Source of the DNA: Paenibacillus sp. J23TS9
GTDB taxonomy: Bacteria > Bacillota > Bacilli > Paenibacillales > Paenibacillaceae
NCBI RefSeq assembly: GCF_018403225.1
Contig: NZ_BOSG01000001.1
Location: forward strand, 868,001 to 932,000
Direction of reading: 5' to 3'
DNA: 64,000 nucleotides
In this document: piece after piece, positions 25,035 to 34,143 of the stretch
Numbering within the stretch: position 1 is the first letter of the stretch
How the letters are laid out: each line of letters opens with the position of its first letter
Translations under genes and position numbers: made by a program
Notes under the pieces: model-generated
Databases searched by the model: none
The model's input: the letters and a program-made list of their open reading frames with translations, nothing else
Told to the model about the DNA's origin: nothing

Positions 25035-26143
25035 TGGATATCAAAGAGAAAGTCCAAAGCTTGCCGCTAACTCCAGGCGTGTATCTGATGAAGGATGCTC
25101 ACGGCAGTATCATATATATCGGTAAGTCCAAGAGTTTGAGGAAAAGAGTCCAATCCTATTTTTATAACTCCCAATCGCATGCTCCCAAGATTAAGAGGCT
25201 CGTACATCATGTGAAGGATTTGGAGATTATCCAAACGGATACCGAATTTGAGGCTTTTTTGCTCGAATGCAGCCTGATTCACAAGTATAAGCCGATGTAT
25301 AACCGGAAGATGAAAAATCCGATGGCCTATTCGTATATTATGGTCCCAAACTCGGATGGACTTAGACGCGTTGAAATAACCCATTCCCCGGCTCCTGCAA
25401 AAGATAGAGTCGTTTTCGGTCCCTATACAGCGAACAGAAGCACGGTTGATAAAGCCGTTCAGCGGATACAGGAATGCTTCAAAATAGCCTGCAGTCACAC
25501 GGCTGCCGGAGCTGCTACCCCATGCTTGAATCATTCGCTCGGTTTATGTCTCGGAATGTGTCTAGGCGGGGAGAGTCTTCATAAGTATAACGAACTAATG
25601 AATCAGTTCATCGGCCTGTTGGAAGGATCGGATACTAGTTTGTATGAAGAAATGGAACAACAGATGACGGCTGCCTCCGAACGATTTGATTTTGAAACGG
25701 CGGCAAAATTCAGGGACGGCATCAAGTCCGTTAATTTCCTGCTTCATAAAGAAAAAGTGATAGGATTCGTTGAAGAGAATCGGAATATTGCAATCTATGA
25801 ATTTATGAACGATGACACGATCAAGCTGTTTTTGATTAAACGGAGTACGGTTCTTTTTAGCGGGAAGTTTCATGTGGACAGTTCGGACATCACGCAGATG
25901 CAGGAAGAGGTCAAAGCGTTGATCTCGGCGTATTTTATACTGGATCAGACCGCTTATACCGCCGAAGTGGGCAGAGATGAAATTGATGAGGCGCAAATTA
26001 TATACAGCTATCTGCAGAATAATGCGAGTCACTATTTGATGATTCCCGATGAATGGCTTGATCTGGAGAAGCAAGTGGAATTCAATCAAGAATTAGCATC
26101 ATGGCTGCGTCCTAGAGATCAAGATGAAGAGGAACACGAATAA
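25034..26143 (+). CDS. UvrC-like GIY-YIG nuclease lacking the RNase H-like half
   Basis: A 369-residue protein equivalent to the N-terminal part of UvrC. The GIY-YIG domain is at about residues 12-95 (TPGVYLMKDAHGSIIYIGKS, RVQSYFYNSQ); the central cysteine-containing region has CLNHSLGLCLGMC, and a UVR domain at about 205-240 reads RFDFETAAKFRDGI. Full UvrC is about 590 residues with an RNase H-like nuclease and helix-hairpin-helix motifs; these are absent, as in E. coli Cho, which makes only the 3' incision. Its start overlaps the stop of the small ORF. No uvrA or uvrB is adjacent, so it is an extra copy. Confidence 0.85.
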   Translation: MDIKEKVQSLPLTPGVYLMKDAHGSIIYIGKSKSLRKRVQSYFYNSQSHAPKIKRLVHHVKDLEIIQTDTEFEAFLLECSLIHKYKPMYNRKMKNPMAYSYIMVPNSDGLRRVEITHSPAPAKDRVVFGPYTANRSTVDKAVQRIQECFKIACSHTAAGAATPCLNHSLGLCLGMCLGGESLHKYNELMNQFIGLLEGSDTSLYEEMEQQMTAASERFDFETAAKFRDGIKSVNFLLHKEKVIGFVEENRNIAIYEFMNDDTIKLFLIKRSTVLFSGKFHVDSSDITQMQEEVKALISAYFILDQTAYTAEVGRDEIDEAQIIYSYLQNNASHYLMIPDEWLDLEKQVEFNQELASWLRPRDQDEEEHE

Positions 26144-26176
26144 GCGGAAATGTTAATTAATATAATAATCAGGAGT

Positions 26177-26204
26177 AACCTCGGGTCTATATCCGGGGTT
26201 TTTA
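26177..26204 (+). terminator. Terminator after the UvrC-like gene
   Basis: Stem ACCTCGG/CCGGGGT (one U-G pair), 8-base loop, then TTTTT. Confidence 0.75.
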
Positions 26205-26311
26205 TATGTAGAAGTACTGAGAAAGTTGTTAAAATTTGCGGACTTTACAGGAAAAATATAGCATTGTAGAGAATAAGTCAACAAACTTCAAAATGAAAAG
26301 CGGTGGTATTT

Positions 26312-26683
26312 GTGGCAAAAACTCTGCTTGAGGAAATGGGAGAACGTTTAAAGAAGGCAAGAATCAACCGGAAAATGACGCAAATGGAAGTATACAGACT
26401 CACACAAATCAATCCAGATACACTTACTTTATATGAATCGGCTCAAGCTGAGCCTGAGTTGGTGACGCTATCCAAGTTTGCGGATACCTACCAGGTATCA
26501 CTGGATTGGATCATTACCGGATTTGAATTCAATTCCAAAAGCAGGCTTTTTGCGGCGGAGAGAGAAGTGAGACGTCTACAAAAAGTTATCGATGAGCAGT
26601 CATCGATAATCAAAACCATTCAGAAGGTGGTTAACAGCTGCGAAGAATATAACACCCCGCCTAAACAAAATTGGGGGAGTTGA
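26312..26683 (+). CDS. XRE-family helix-turn-helix regulator
   Basis: About 123 residues. A Cro/CI-type HTH is at residues 6-62: MGERLKKARINRKMTQMEV, the recognition helix in NPDTLTLYESAQAEP, then LVTLSKFADTYQVSLDWI. A C-terminal coiled-coil-like helix (about 70-110) could dimerise. GTG 26312 with GCGGTGG upstream is preferred; GTG 26303 is an in-frame alternative. The stop is one base before the nucleotidyltransferase start, so the two form an operon. This may be regulation of the RlaP-type enzyme or an independent repressor. Confidence 0.8.
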   Translation: MAKTLLEEMGERLKKARINRKMTQMEVYRLTQINPDTLTLYESAQAEPELVTLSKFADTYQVSLDWIITGFEFNSKSRLFAAEREVRRLQKVIDEQSSIIKTIQKVVNSCEEYNTPPKQNWGS

Positions 26684-26684
26684 C

Positions 26685-27476
26685 ATGCAAAACTGCGAAA
26701 AAAATATGAATAACACCATTATAGAGAAAATTCATGAAATTGAGCGTGACCATCAGGTCAAAGTCCTGTTTGCCGTTGAATCAGGCAGCCGGGCCTGGGG
26801 ATTTCCGTCACAGGATAGCGACTACGATGTTCGATTCGTATATATACACAGCCCGGAATGGTATTTGTCCATCGATGAGAAGCGGGATGTGATCGAGATG
26901 CCGATCAACGAGATGCTCGACATCAACGGTTGGGATATCAGGAAGGCACTGAAATTATTCAGAAAATCAAATCCGCCGCTGCTGGAATGGTTAGTTTCGG
27001 ATATTCACTATTATGAGGCTTATGGTTTTAAAGAGGAGATGCTTCAACTAAGAAACCAAGTCTTCTCGCCAAGGGCATCCCTTCATCATTATTTGAATAT
27101 GGCCAAAGGGAACTTCAGAGAGTATCTGCAGGGAGAGCTGGTAAAGATTAAAAAGTATTTTTATGTTCTGAGACCGATTCTTGCCTGTAAATGGATTGAG
27201 AAATATAACCTGAATCCTCCGATTCTGTTTCAGGATCTGATTCATGATCTGATTACGGAACCGGAGCTGCTCCAGGCTATTGAAGATTTGCTCAAAAGGA
27301 AGATCGCCGGGGAAGAATTGGACTTCGAAAAGCGCGTGGATGTGATCAATGATTTTATTGAGAAAGAGATACGGCACTTCACGGAGTTTGCGGAATCAAC
27401 ACAGACTGAATTAGAAGATCCGACGGAGCTGCTCGACCAGTTGTACCGGAAGTATTTGAAAGTGGTGTGGGAATAA
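26685..27476 (+). CDS. RlaP-type nucleotidyltransferase
   Basis: A 263-residue protein of the predicted nucleotidyltransferase family named for RNA-ligase-associated proteins (RlaP, PF10127). The core motif is G34-S35 in VESGSRAWGF followed by D46-Y-D48 in DSDYDVRFVY, which are the metal-binding acids of the pol-beta fold. Other family stretches are PPLLEWLVSD and KKYFYVLRPILACKWIE. ATG 26685 follows GGGGGAG. It shares an operon with the XRE gene. No RNA ligase gene lies nearby. The nucleotide and acceptor are unknown. Confidence 0.82.
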   Translation: MQNCEKNMNNTIIEKIHEIERDHQVKVLFAVESGSRAWGFPSQDSDYDVRFVYIHSPEWYLSIDEKRDVIEMPINEMLDINGWDIRKALKLFRKSNPPLLEWLVSDIHYYEAYGFKEEMLQLRNQVFSPRASLHHYLNMAKGNFREYLQGELVKIKKYFYVLRPILACKWIEKYNLNPPILFQDLIHDLITEPELLQAIEDLLKRKIAGEELDFEKRVDVINDFIEKEIRHFTEFAESTQTELEDPTELLDQLYRKYLKVVWE

Positions 27477-27494
27477 GGATAATCGGCGTAAGAG

Positions 27495-27525
27495 AGCAGT
27501 TGGTCGAAAGACCGGCTGCTTTTTT
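27495..27525 (+). terminator. Terminator of the XRE-RlaP operon
   Basis: 11-bp stem AGCAGTTGGTC/GACCGGCTGCT with GAAA loop and T6. Confidence 0.88.
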
Positions 27526-27548
27526 CTATTTCTCAGGAATGAAAAGGA

Positions 27549-28481
27549 TCATTGATAATGACTTAGCAGGACGTGGGCATGATTCCGGATCCGGTCGATC
27601 ATCTCCCGCGGTTCGATAACTTTCGCCTCCGGACCCAACTGGGCAAAAAAAGAAGCTGTAAATTCCATATCATCTTGATCAATGAATGTATCGATCCTTC
27701 CGTGCCCGGATTCATCATTTAGGAGCATCGGCTCGAACCATGGTTTGCTTTGACACTGTCGCATGCCTTCTCTTGTCAGTTCAACCACGAGGCGTATAGG
27801 CGTAGAAACCGTATAGCTGTGAAGCCAGTTCAAGAGTTCTGTTTGAACCTCGACTATTTCCCCGGTATTTTTCAGTGAAAGTATACGATCCACCCGAAAT
27901 AATTGCACCTTACCGTTGTCCATGTCATAAGCGGGCAAATACCATAAACCATCATTGGCGTAGACGCCGATCGGCACGAGTTTTCGCAGCGTATTGTCAG
28001 ATTTGGACTGATACTCTAAGGTGATCACACTATGATCCATGGATGCCTCGATAAGCTCTTTCAGATAAGGGGCGTGCAGTCCTCTTTTCGGATTCCAAAA
28101 AGAAAGTACCGATTCAAGACTGTTTATTTTGGATTTAATATCGTCCGGCAGACTTGAAAACAGCTTTCGGGAGGCTGATTCGATATCGGTATCAAAGGGC
28201 AGTGATTCATAAAACGCAAGAGAGCGGAACGCAAAAAAGATGGCCAGTGCCTCATTTTCGTCAAATAAAATAGGCGGAAGAACCCTGTTTTTGAGAGCAC
28301 GGTATCCACCATTTCGTCCTTGCTCCGTGTACATGGGCACACCTAGTTCGCTGATCTCCATTAAATAACGATGTGCGGTTCGAACGGACACCTGAAATTC
28401 ATCGGCTACGTCTTGAGCCGTAAAATTCCGCTTCGAATTTACGTACATGATCAGATCGAATAAAAGCTTGGTTTTGGACAT
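27549..28481 (-). CDS. YafY-type regulator (DeoR-like HTH plus WYL domain)
   Basis: A 310-residue transcription factor. A winged HTH is at residues 5-60 (FTAQDVADEFQVSVRTAHRYL), followed by a WYL domain at about 135-220 containing VITLEYQSK and DGLWYLPAYDMDNGKVQLFRVDRI, and a C-terminal WCX-like part. WYL domains sense ligands, often nucleic acid. It is divergent from the UvrA-like gene with about 110 bases between starts, which is the classic position for a local regulator. It probably controls the UvrA paralogue and itself; the operator was not identified. Confidence 0.87.
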   Translation of the reverse strand: MSKTKLLFDLIMYVNSKRNFTAQDVADEFQVSVRTAHRYLMEISELGVPMYTEQGRNGGYRALKNRVLPPILFDENEALAIFFAFRSLAFYESLPFDTDIESASRKLFSSLPDDIKSKINSLESVLSFWNPKRGLHAPYLKELIEASMDHSVITLEYQSKSDNTLRKLVPIGVYANDGLWYLPAYDMDNGKVQLFRVDRILSLKNTGEIVEVQTELLNWLHSYTVSTPIRLVVELTREGMRQCQSKPWFEPMLLNDESGHGRIDTFIDQDDMEFTASFFAQLGPEAKVIEPREMIDRIRNHAHVLLSHYQ

Positions 28482-28592
28482 GGATACCTCCGGTAGACTG
28501 ATGAATTTTTAATATGTCGACAGAATTTGGCATGTTAAAAGTATATGCTATTGGGAGACAAGTGGTCAAAATACCGGGAAGGAGTGCAGATC

Positions 28593-30872
28593 ATGAAACA
28601 GGATAATTCTAGTCAGAACATTAAGGTCACAGGTGCGAGAGAAAAAAATTTAAAGAGAGTCAGCGTGGCAGTTCCGAAGAAGAAGATTACCGTGTTTACC
28701 GGTGTATCCGGTTCAGGGAAGTCGGCGCTCGTCTTTGATACGATTGCCGCGGAATCGCAGCGTCAGCTGAATGAAACGTATTCCAGCTTTATCCGTCACC
28801 GTCTTCCACATTACGGGCAGCCCAATGCCGATTCCATTGAAAATCTGTCAGTTGCCATCATCATCAACCAGAAACGGATTGGAGGGAATTCGCGCTCTAC
28901 CGTGGGCACGATTACGGATATATACTCCTTGCTCCGTTTATTGTTCTCCCGAATTGGAAAACCGCAAGTGGGTGAAGCGGAAATGTTCTCATTCAATAAT
29001 CCGCAAGGAATGTGTCCGAAATGCGAAGGACTTGGGTACGTCAACGAGATTGACATCGATAAGCTAGTGGATAGGGAGAAATCATTGAATGAGGGCGCTG
29101 TCCAGTTTCCGACCTTCAGACCGGGAGAATTTCGTTGGAAGAGGTATGTATGTACAGGATTGTTTGATAATGACAAGAAGCTTAAAGACTATACTGAAGA
29201 TGAATGGAATACGCTGCTGTACAAATCGGGATTTAAGCCCCCGCATCCAACGGAAGGTTGGCCGGGAACTTCCAAATACGAAGGGATCCTTCCCAGAATT
29301 CGGCGCAGCTTTTTGAGCAAAGAATCAAGGGATTCGGAGCAATATAAGAATGAAATTTATAATGTGACCGTAAGCGGAACGTGTCCAACATGCCAAGGTG
29401 CCAGGCTGAATCGGAATGTGCTGGAGTGCCGAATTAATGGAAAAAACATTGCAGACTGCTCAGCCCTGCAGGTCAGTGATCTGATCCATGTTATGCTTTC
29501 TGTAAAGGACTCGGTTTCTGCTACCATCATAGAGGAAATTGTATTGCGATTGAATCAGCTGATGTCCATAGGTTTAGGATATTTGACGTTGAATCGGGAA
29601 ACGGCCTCATTATCCGGCGGAGAATCCCAGCGAATTAAGATGGTCAGGCAGCTGGGAAGCAGCTTAACGGATCTTACGTATATTTTTGATGAGCCCAGTA
29701 TCGGTCTTCATCCGCATGACGTGAATAAAATAAATACCCTCCTCAAGCAGTTAAGAGACAAAGGAAATACCGTCATCATCGTCGAGCATGATCCGGATGT
29801 CATTCGGATCGCCGATCATCTCATTGATATGGGACCCAAGGCTGGCACGAGCGGCGGGAAGGTGGTATACGAGGGCAATTTGAAGGGACTGCTAACCGCG
29901 AATACGTTAACAGGAGAGTTCTTGAATTATCATCCTGAACTGAAACAAGAGCCTCGGCGTCCGTCGGGATGGTTAACAATTCAGCATGTCTCGATGCACA
30001 ACCTGAACGATGTCAGCGTTCAAATACCATTAGGTGTAATGACAGTCGTTGCAGGAGTCGCAGGTTCTGGAAAAAGCTCGCTCGTTAATCATGTATTGCC
30101 GAAATATATTCCTGAAGCGGTATACATCAATCAGGAAGCCGTTCACGCTACGAATCGTTCCAATATTGCAACCTTCTGTGGGATTTTTGATACGATCCGA
30201 AATTTATTTGCCAAGCAAAATCAAGTACATGCCTCCCTATTCAGCTTCAATTCGAAGGGAGCTTGTCCGGAATGCAAGGGAACAGGCATCGTCTCTACTG
30301 ATCTGGCCTTTATGGATTCCATTGAAACTGTATGCGGGACCTGTGAAGGGCGCAGGTTTAACAACGAGGTTCTTCGTTTCACGTTTCGGGGACAAAATAT
30401 TAGCGATGTACTGCGGATGACAGTCGAAGAAGCTAGCGACTATTTTCAAGAACAGGAAATATTATCCGTTTTGGCGCGTTTGCAGGATGTAGGTATAGGT
30501 TATTTAACGCTTGGACAGCCTTTGGGCACGTTATCGGGTGGCGAGCTTCAACGGTTAAAGCTTGCAAAGGAAATGGAGCACCGGAAAGAAGTGTATGTAC
30601 TGGACGAACCTACGACGGGTCTGCATATGTCCGATGTTGAGCAGCTGATTGGTATTTTGGATCGCCTGGTAGATCAAGGCAGCACCGTCCTTGTCATCGA
30701 GCATAATCTGGACGTGATGACACAGGCGGACTGGATGATAGATCTTGGTCCCGGAGCGGGTCAGGATGGAGGGAAAATCATTTTTGAAGGGCTCCCCAAC
30801 GATATTGTGAATTGCAAGAAATCATTGACGGGGCTGTATTTAAGGAAGCATTTGGGGAGAGAGAGGGAATAG
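28593..30872 (+). CDS. Short UvrA paralogue (UvrA2/DrrC-type ABC ATPase)
   Basis: A 759-residue soluble protein with two ABC ATPase halves. First half: Walker A GVSGSGKSALVFDT (about 32-45), signature SLSGGESQRIK, Walker B YIFDEPSIGL. Second half: GVAGSGKSSLV, TLSGGELQRLKLAKE, VYVLDEPTTGLH. Zinc-finger cysteine pairs (CPKCEGLGYV, CPTCQGARL, CPECKGTGIV, CGTCEGRRF) are present. It is about 180 residues shorter than UvrA because the UvrB-binding insertion is missing, as in drug-resistance UvrA2/DrrC proteins. Removal of DNA-bound drugs is the known role of such paralogues. ATG 28593 follows AAGGAGTG. It is divergent from a WYL regulator. Confidence 0.88.
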   Translation: MKQDNSSQNIKVTGAREKNLKRVSVAVPKKKITVFTGVSGSGKSALVFDTIAAESQRQLNETYSSFIRHRLPHYGQPNADSIENLSVAIIINQKRIGGNSRSTVGTITDIYSLLRLLFSRIGKPQVGEAEMFSFNNPQGMCPKCEGLGYVNEIDIDKLVDREKSLNEGAVQFPTFRPGEFRWKRYVCTGLFDNDKKLKDYTEDEWNTLLYKSGFKPPHPTEGWPGTSKYEGILPRIRRSFLSKESRDSEQYKNEIYNVTVSGTCPTCQGARLNRNVLECRINGKNIADCSALQVSDLIHVMLSVKDSVSATIIEEIVLRLNQLMSIGLGYLTLNRETASLSGGESQRIKMVRQLGSSLTDLTYIFDEPSIGLHPHDVNKINTLLKQLRDKGNTVIIVEHDPDVIRIADHLIDMGPKAGTSGGKVVYEGNLKGLLTANTLTGEFLNYHPELKQEPRRPSGWLTIQHVSMHNLNDVSVQIPLGVMTVVAGVAGSGKSSLVNHVLPKYIPEAVYINQEAVHATNRSNIATFCGIFDTIRNLFAKQNQVHASLFSFNSKGACPECKGTGIVSTDLAFMDSIETVCGTCEGRRFNNEVLRFTFRGQNISDVLRMTVEEASDYFQEQEILSVLARLQDVGIGYLTLGQPLGTLSGGELQRLKLAKEMEHRKEVYVLDEPTTGLHMSDVEQLIGILDRLVDQGSTVLVIEHNLDVMTQADWMIDLGPGAGQDGGKIIFEGLPNDIVNCKKSLTGLYLRKHLGRERE

Positions 30873-30973
30873 GAGTAACGAATGGGGACGGTATTTAATT
30901 AACGAAATAGGAGCGCGGATAGCTAGGAACAGCGCGTTCCATTTTAATTGCTAGGATATTGAATTGAAAATGA

Positions 30974-31006
30974 ACAAAAACAAGACAGCCATTAGGCTGT
31001 CTTGTT
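30974..31006 (-). terminator. Terminator facing the oxidoreductase remnant
   Basis: Perfect 12-bp stem AACAAGACAGCC/GGCTGTCTTGTT with ATTA loop; the T run is on the minus strand. Confidence 0.85.
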
Positions 31007-31076
31007 GGTTGAAAAGAACTATTTAAAAGGAAGAAGTGATAAATAGTAATTGATCATACCCAATACATCAAATTGC

Positions 31077-31394
31077 CTATAAAGCTAATAAATATAAGCG
31101 TTCCAAGTTTGACTTTTGGTTGGATATATTATGAATGACCGCATTCGGTGCCGCGTGATCAAGAACACCGTCTGGTAGGTCGGGAATGTTTTTCTGAGGA
31201 ATCGTAACGACCACGAGCTCGGCGTCTCGAGCTACAACAGATACTTCTTTAGGCTGAGCTCCAGTTTCGGCTGCAAGCTCCGTCAAGGTATGTGGGCCTC
31301 TCGAATTGGCTATGGACACATCATGTCCGAGCTTGGTTAGACGGCGGGCAAGATTTCCCCCGATATTTCCTGCACCAATAATCGCAATTTTCAT
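31077..31394 (-). pseudogene. Truncated NADPH-dependent F420-reductase-like protein
   Basis: 105 codons. The N-terminal Rossmann domain is intact: MKIAIIGAGNIGGNLARRL (GxGxxG), SIANSRGPHTL, and VVTIPQKNIPDLP. After NAVIH the family sequence (a DTGNYYP-type stretch and another 90 or so residues) is replaced by unrelated residues to the stop. Relatives are about 200 residues, so half the protein is missing. ATG 31394 with AGGAAGTGGG upstream is a good start. The product could still bind NADP but lacks the substrate part; a pseudogene is most likely. Confidence 0.75.
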
Positions 31395-31496
31395 ATTTAA
31401 TCCCACTTCCTTTCTTGGAATAGTGTGGATTCATTCGAACTGTAACATATTTAGTTATCGTTGTAAACACTACCTGCCCATATACCGAAGGTATTG

Positions 31497-32303
31497 TTAA
31501 GATAGCAGTTTTGTCATATCAGAATGAGCACCCTGCTGCATATAGTCTGTAGGTGCCATACCGGTGTGTTTTTTAAATACGCGGTGAAAATAAGAGGTGT
31601 CGTAGTAACCTAAGTATTGCGATATGCTGGCGATGGTCATATCCGAGCTGATCAGCAGGTTACAGGCTTCCAGCATACGCAGCTGATGCATATAACGAAT
31701 CGGGGAATGGCCATATACCTCTCTGAATAAAGCCGTGGTGTAATTAGGTGAACGGCATATAAGCTTGGATAACTGCTCGATTTCAATATGCTGCCGATAA
31801 TGCTCAAGCAAGTGTGTTTTAATGATTTCCGCATATTTCAGTTTGCTTGGCGTCAGATCCGGTTTTTCCAACTCACGGGCGAGTATGCCGATCAGCTCCT
31901 GAAAGATGCCAAAGCAAATCATCGTACGAAAGCTTTTGCCGCCTCGGATTTCTTCATACAGCCTTTCACAGCGTTGATAAGCATATTGATCATTGAACAA
32001 CTTGAACTGAATGAATTGACGCTGATCCAGGAATGGAATCCCCGTTTCAAAATCGGCATCGTATGTAAACAAAATCGTATGCTTCTGATGTGGAATGCCC
32101 ATCCAATTTTCTCCGGATCTACGGGTAGACCTCGGAATGAAGAGAACATCACCGCTATCTGCGATAACCTCCTTGCCATTTATTTCATACCGGACTTTTC
32201 CCTCTCTCACCAGGACAAGAACGTTGTAATTGATCGCTTCCAGCTGTGTTCGCCAATTCGGAATATTTTTATCGAAATTTACACTCATAATTTGGATCAA
32301 CAT
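31497..32303 (-). CDS. AraC-family transcriptional regulator
   Basis: A 268-residue regulator. A cupin-type N-terminal domain (about 5-130) contains VLVLVREGKVRYEING and SGDVLFIPRSTRRSG; two helix-turn-helix motifs fill the C-terminus (about 170-260), including IEIEQLSKLICRSPNYTTAL and ASISQYLGYYDTSYFHRVFK. The domain order is that of sugar-responsive regulators. The start at 32303 has GAGAGGCG upstream; an in-frame extension to 32348 has none. It is divergent from the sulfatase with 285 bases between, and probably activates it in response to a sulfated or related sugar. Confidence 0.87.
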   Translation of the reverse strand: MLIQIMSVNFDKNIPNWRTQLEAINYNVLVLVREGKVRYEINGKEVIADSGDVLFIPRSTRRSGENWMGIPHQKHTILFTYDADFETGIPFLDQRQFIQFKLFNDQYAYQRCERLYEEIRGGKSFRTMICFGIFQELIGILARELEKPDLTPSKLKYAEIIKTHLLEHYRQHIEIEQLSKLICRSPNYTTALFREVYGHSPIRYMHQLRMLEACNLLISSDMTIASISQYLGYYDTSYFHRVFKKHTGMAPTDYMQQGAHSDMTKLLS

Positions 32304-32407
32304 TTCACGCCTCTCTATCAAAATGCTTGATAACACCCTATCACACAAGTTTATTTCCAGTAAACAGAATCCGAATTATTTTTATATATAAAAATCCATT
32401 GTTGAAT

Positions 32408-32433
32408 TGTACATCATTTTAGTGAAATGTACA
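32408..32433. promoter_or_regulatory. Candidate operator between AraC regulator and sulfatase
   Basis: Inverted repeat TGTACAT, 12 bases, ATGTACA in the divergent intergenic region. A further GTACAT occurs near 32486. AraC proteins usually bind direct repeats, so the assignment is tentative. Confidence 0.4.
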
Positions 32434-32588
32434 TGGACGGCATTCAAAACATTGACCTATAATTCATCTTACATGAAGTAGTGACGTACATGTCCGCTCT
32501 GAATTAAGCGGGTAATCGACTTGGAAAAATACATTTATATGATTATTGCTACACAACATTCACACATGGGAAGGTAAGGGGATACGAT

Positions 32589-34049
32589 ATGAAAATCTTG
32601 TTGCTGGATTTGGATTCTTTGAGACCCGATCACTTGGGCTGTTATGGTTATCATCGGAATACCTCGCCCAACATCGATAGGATGGCTGCAGAGGGCATCC
32701 GTTTTGATCAATATTACACCTCGGATGCTCCCTGTTTTCCGTCGCGTTCGGCTTTAATGACAGGGAGGTTCGGCATACATAATGGTGTGGTCGGTCATGG
32801 AGGAACAGCGGCGGATGTAAGATACGAGGGCATTAACAGGGATTTTCATGACAAACTGTCTTCCGAGAGTTTTCCTGCACTTTTCCGTAAGGCTGGCATG
32901 AGAACCGCGCTGGTGAGTCCATTTGGTGAGCGGCATTCCGCTTGGACCTTTTATGCGGGCTTCAATGAAATCTACAACACGGGCAAGTCCGGAATGGAGT
33001 CGGCTGAAGAGGTCACGCCTGTTGTTCTGGACTGGATTGAACGCAATGCCGATCAGGATGACTGGATGCTGTACGTGAACTATTGGGATCCGCATACGCC
33101 ATACCGTGCTCCAGAAGCTTTTGGCAACCCATTTAAGGATGAACCGCTTCCTGAGTGGATTACCGCGGAGGTGCTTGAAGCTCATAAGAAGAAGGCAGGT
33201 CCGCATGGCGCGCGTGAAATCAACATGTATAACAGCGACACTTCACCTCGTTACCCGCGACATCCCGGAGAGATTACTTCCATGGAGGATTTGCGGACGA
33301 TGATCGACGGTTATGATTCCGGTGTCCGCCATATGGACGATCATATCGGCTTGATCTTCCAGCTGTTGGAACAGAAAGGAATCATGGAAGAGCTTGTCAT
33401 CATCGTTACGGCCGACCATGGCGAGAATATGGGTGAGCTCGGCATATATGGCGAGCATGCCACAGCCGATCAGGGTACATGCCGCATTCCAATGATCATC
33501 AGATGGCCAGGCCAACAAAGCGGGATCACGGATACCCAGCTTCATTATCATTTAGACCTGCTTCCAACCATGGCCGATCTTCTGAACCTCAAACCGGCGC
33601 CAAGTTGGGACGGAATCAGTTATGCAAATACGGTAAGCGGTGGCAAAGAGGAAGGCCGGGAATATCTGGTCGTATCGCAATGTGCCCATGTTTGCCAGCG
33701 CAGCGTACGGTTCGGGGATTGGCTGTATATCCGGTCGTATCATGATGGGTTCCATTTGTTCGATAAGGAAATGTTGTTTAACCTCACGGAGGATGTGTAT
33801 GAGCAGAACAACCTGGCCAAAGAGCGCCGGGACCTGTGCAAGGAAGCTGTCTACCTGCTTAATGAATGGCATGATGATATGATGCAGACCATGAACCATG
33901 ATGTGGATCCGTTATGGACGGTTATGAAGGAAGGCGGGCCATACCACGCCAAGGGTCATTTGCCTATGTATATAGAACGACTGAAACAGACGGGGCGGGA
34001 AGAGGCAGCCGCAGAACTCATGAGACGCCATCCTAGAGAATTTGCATAA
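32589..34049 (+). CDS. Type I (formylglycine-dependent) sulfatase
   Basis: A 486-residue S1-family sulfatase. The N-terminal metal site is LLLDLDSLRPDHLGCYGY; the modification motif is C49-F-P-S-R53 followed by SALMTGRF, the Cys-type CxPSR sequence that an anaerobic or FGE-type maturase converts to formylglycine. Later ligands are in IIVTADHGENMGELG and GEHATADQGT. There is no signal peptide, so the enzyme is intracellular. The start follows AAGGTAAGGGGAT. It is controlled most likely by the divergent AraC gene. No maturase gene lies in the window. The substrate (sulfated glycan or aryl sulfate) is unknown. Confidence 0.9.
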   Translation: MKILLLDLDSLRPDHLGCYGYHRNTSPNIDRMAAEGIRFDQYYTSDAPCFPSRSALMTGRFGIHNGVVGHGGTAADVRYEGINRDFHDKLSSESFPALFRKAGMRTALVSPFGERHSAWTFYAGFNEIYNTGKSGMESAEEVTPVVLDWIERNADQDDWMLYVNYWDPHTPYRAPEAFGNPFKDEPLPEWITAEVLEAHKKKAGPHGAREINMYNSDTSPRYPRHPGEITSMEDLRTMIDGYDSGVRHMDDHIGLIFQLLEQKGIMEELVIIVTADHGENMGELGIYGEHATADQGTCRIPMIIRWPGQQSGITDTQLHYHLDLLPTMADLLNLKPAPSWDGISYANTVSGGKEEGREYLVVSQCAHVCQRSVRFGDWLYIRSYHDGFHLFDKEMLFNLTEDVYEQNNLAKERRDLCKEAVYLLNEWHDDMMQTMNHDVDPLWTVMKEGGPYHAKGHLPMYIERLKQTGREEAAAELMRRHPREFA

Positions 34050-34104
34050 AACAATGGGGCTCTCTGTGCAGAAATATATGGCGAAGGTATAAGAAGCACA
34101 ACTG

Positions 34105-34136
34105 AAAAGACAGCGATCGTATGATCGCTGTCTTTT
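34105..34136. terminator. Bidirectional terminator
   Basis: Perfect 14-bp stem AAAAGACAGCGATC/GATCGCTGTCTTTT with GTAT loop, between the convergent sulfatase and YjgB-like genes. Confidence 0.9.
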
Positions 34137-34143
34137 CATCGTT

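Noticed and set aside
25595..26089. Long minus-strand frame opposite the UvrC-like gene
   Set aside because: It is a shadow of the coding frame, without ribosome binding site or family match.
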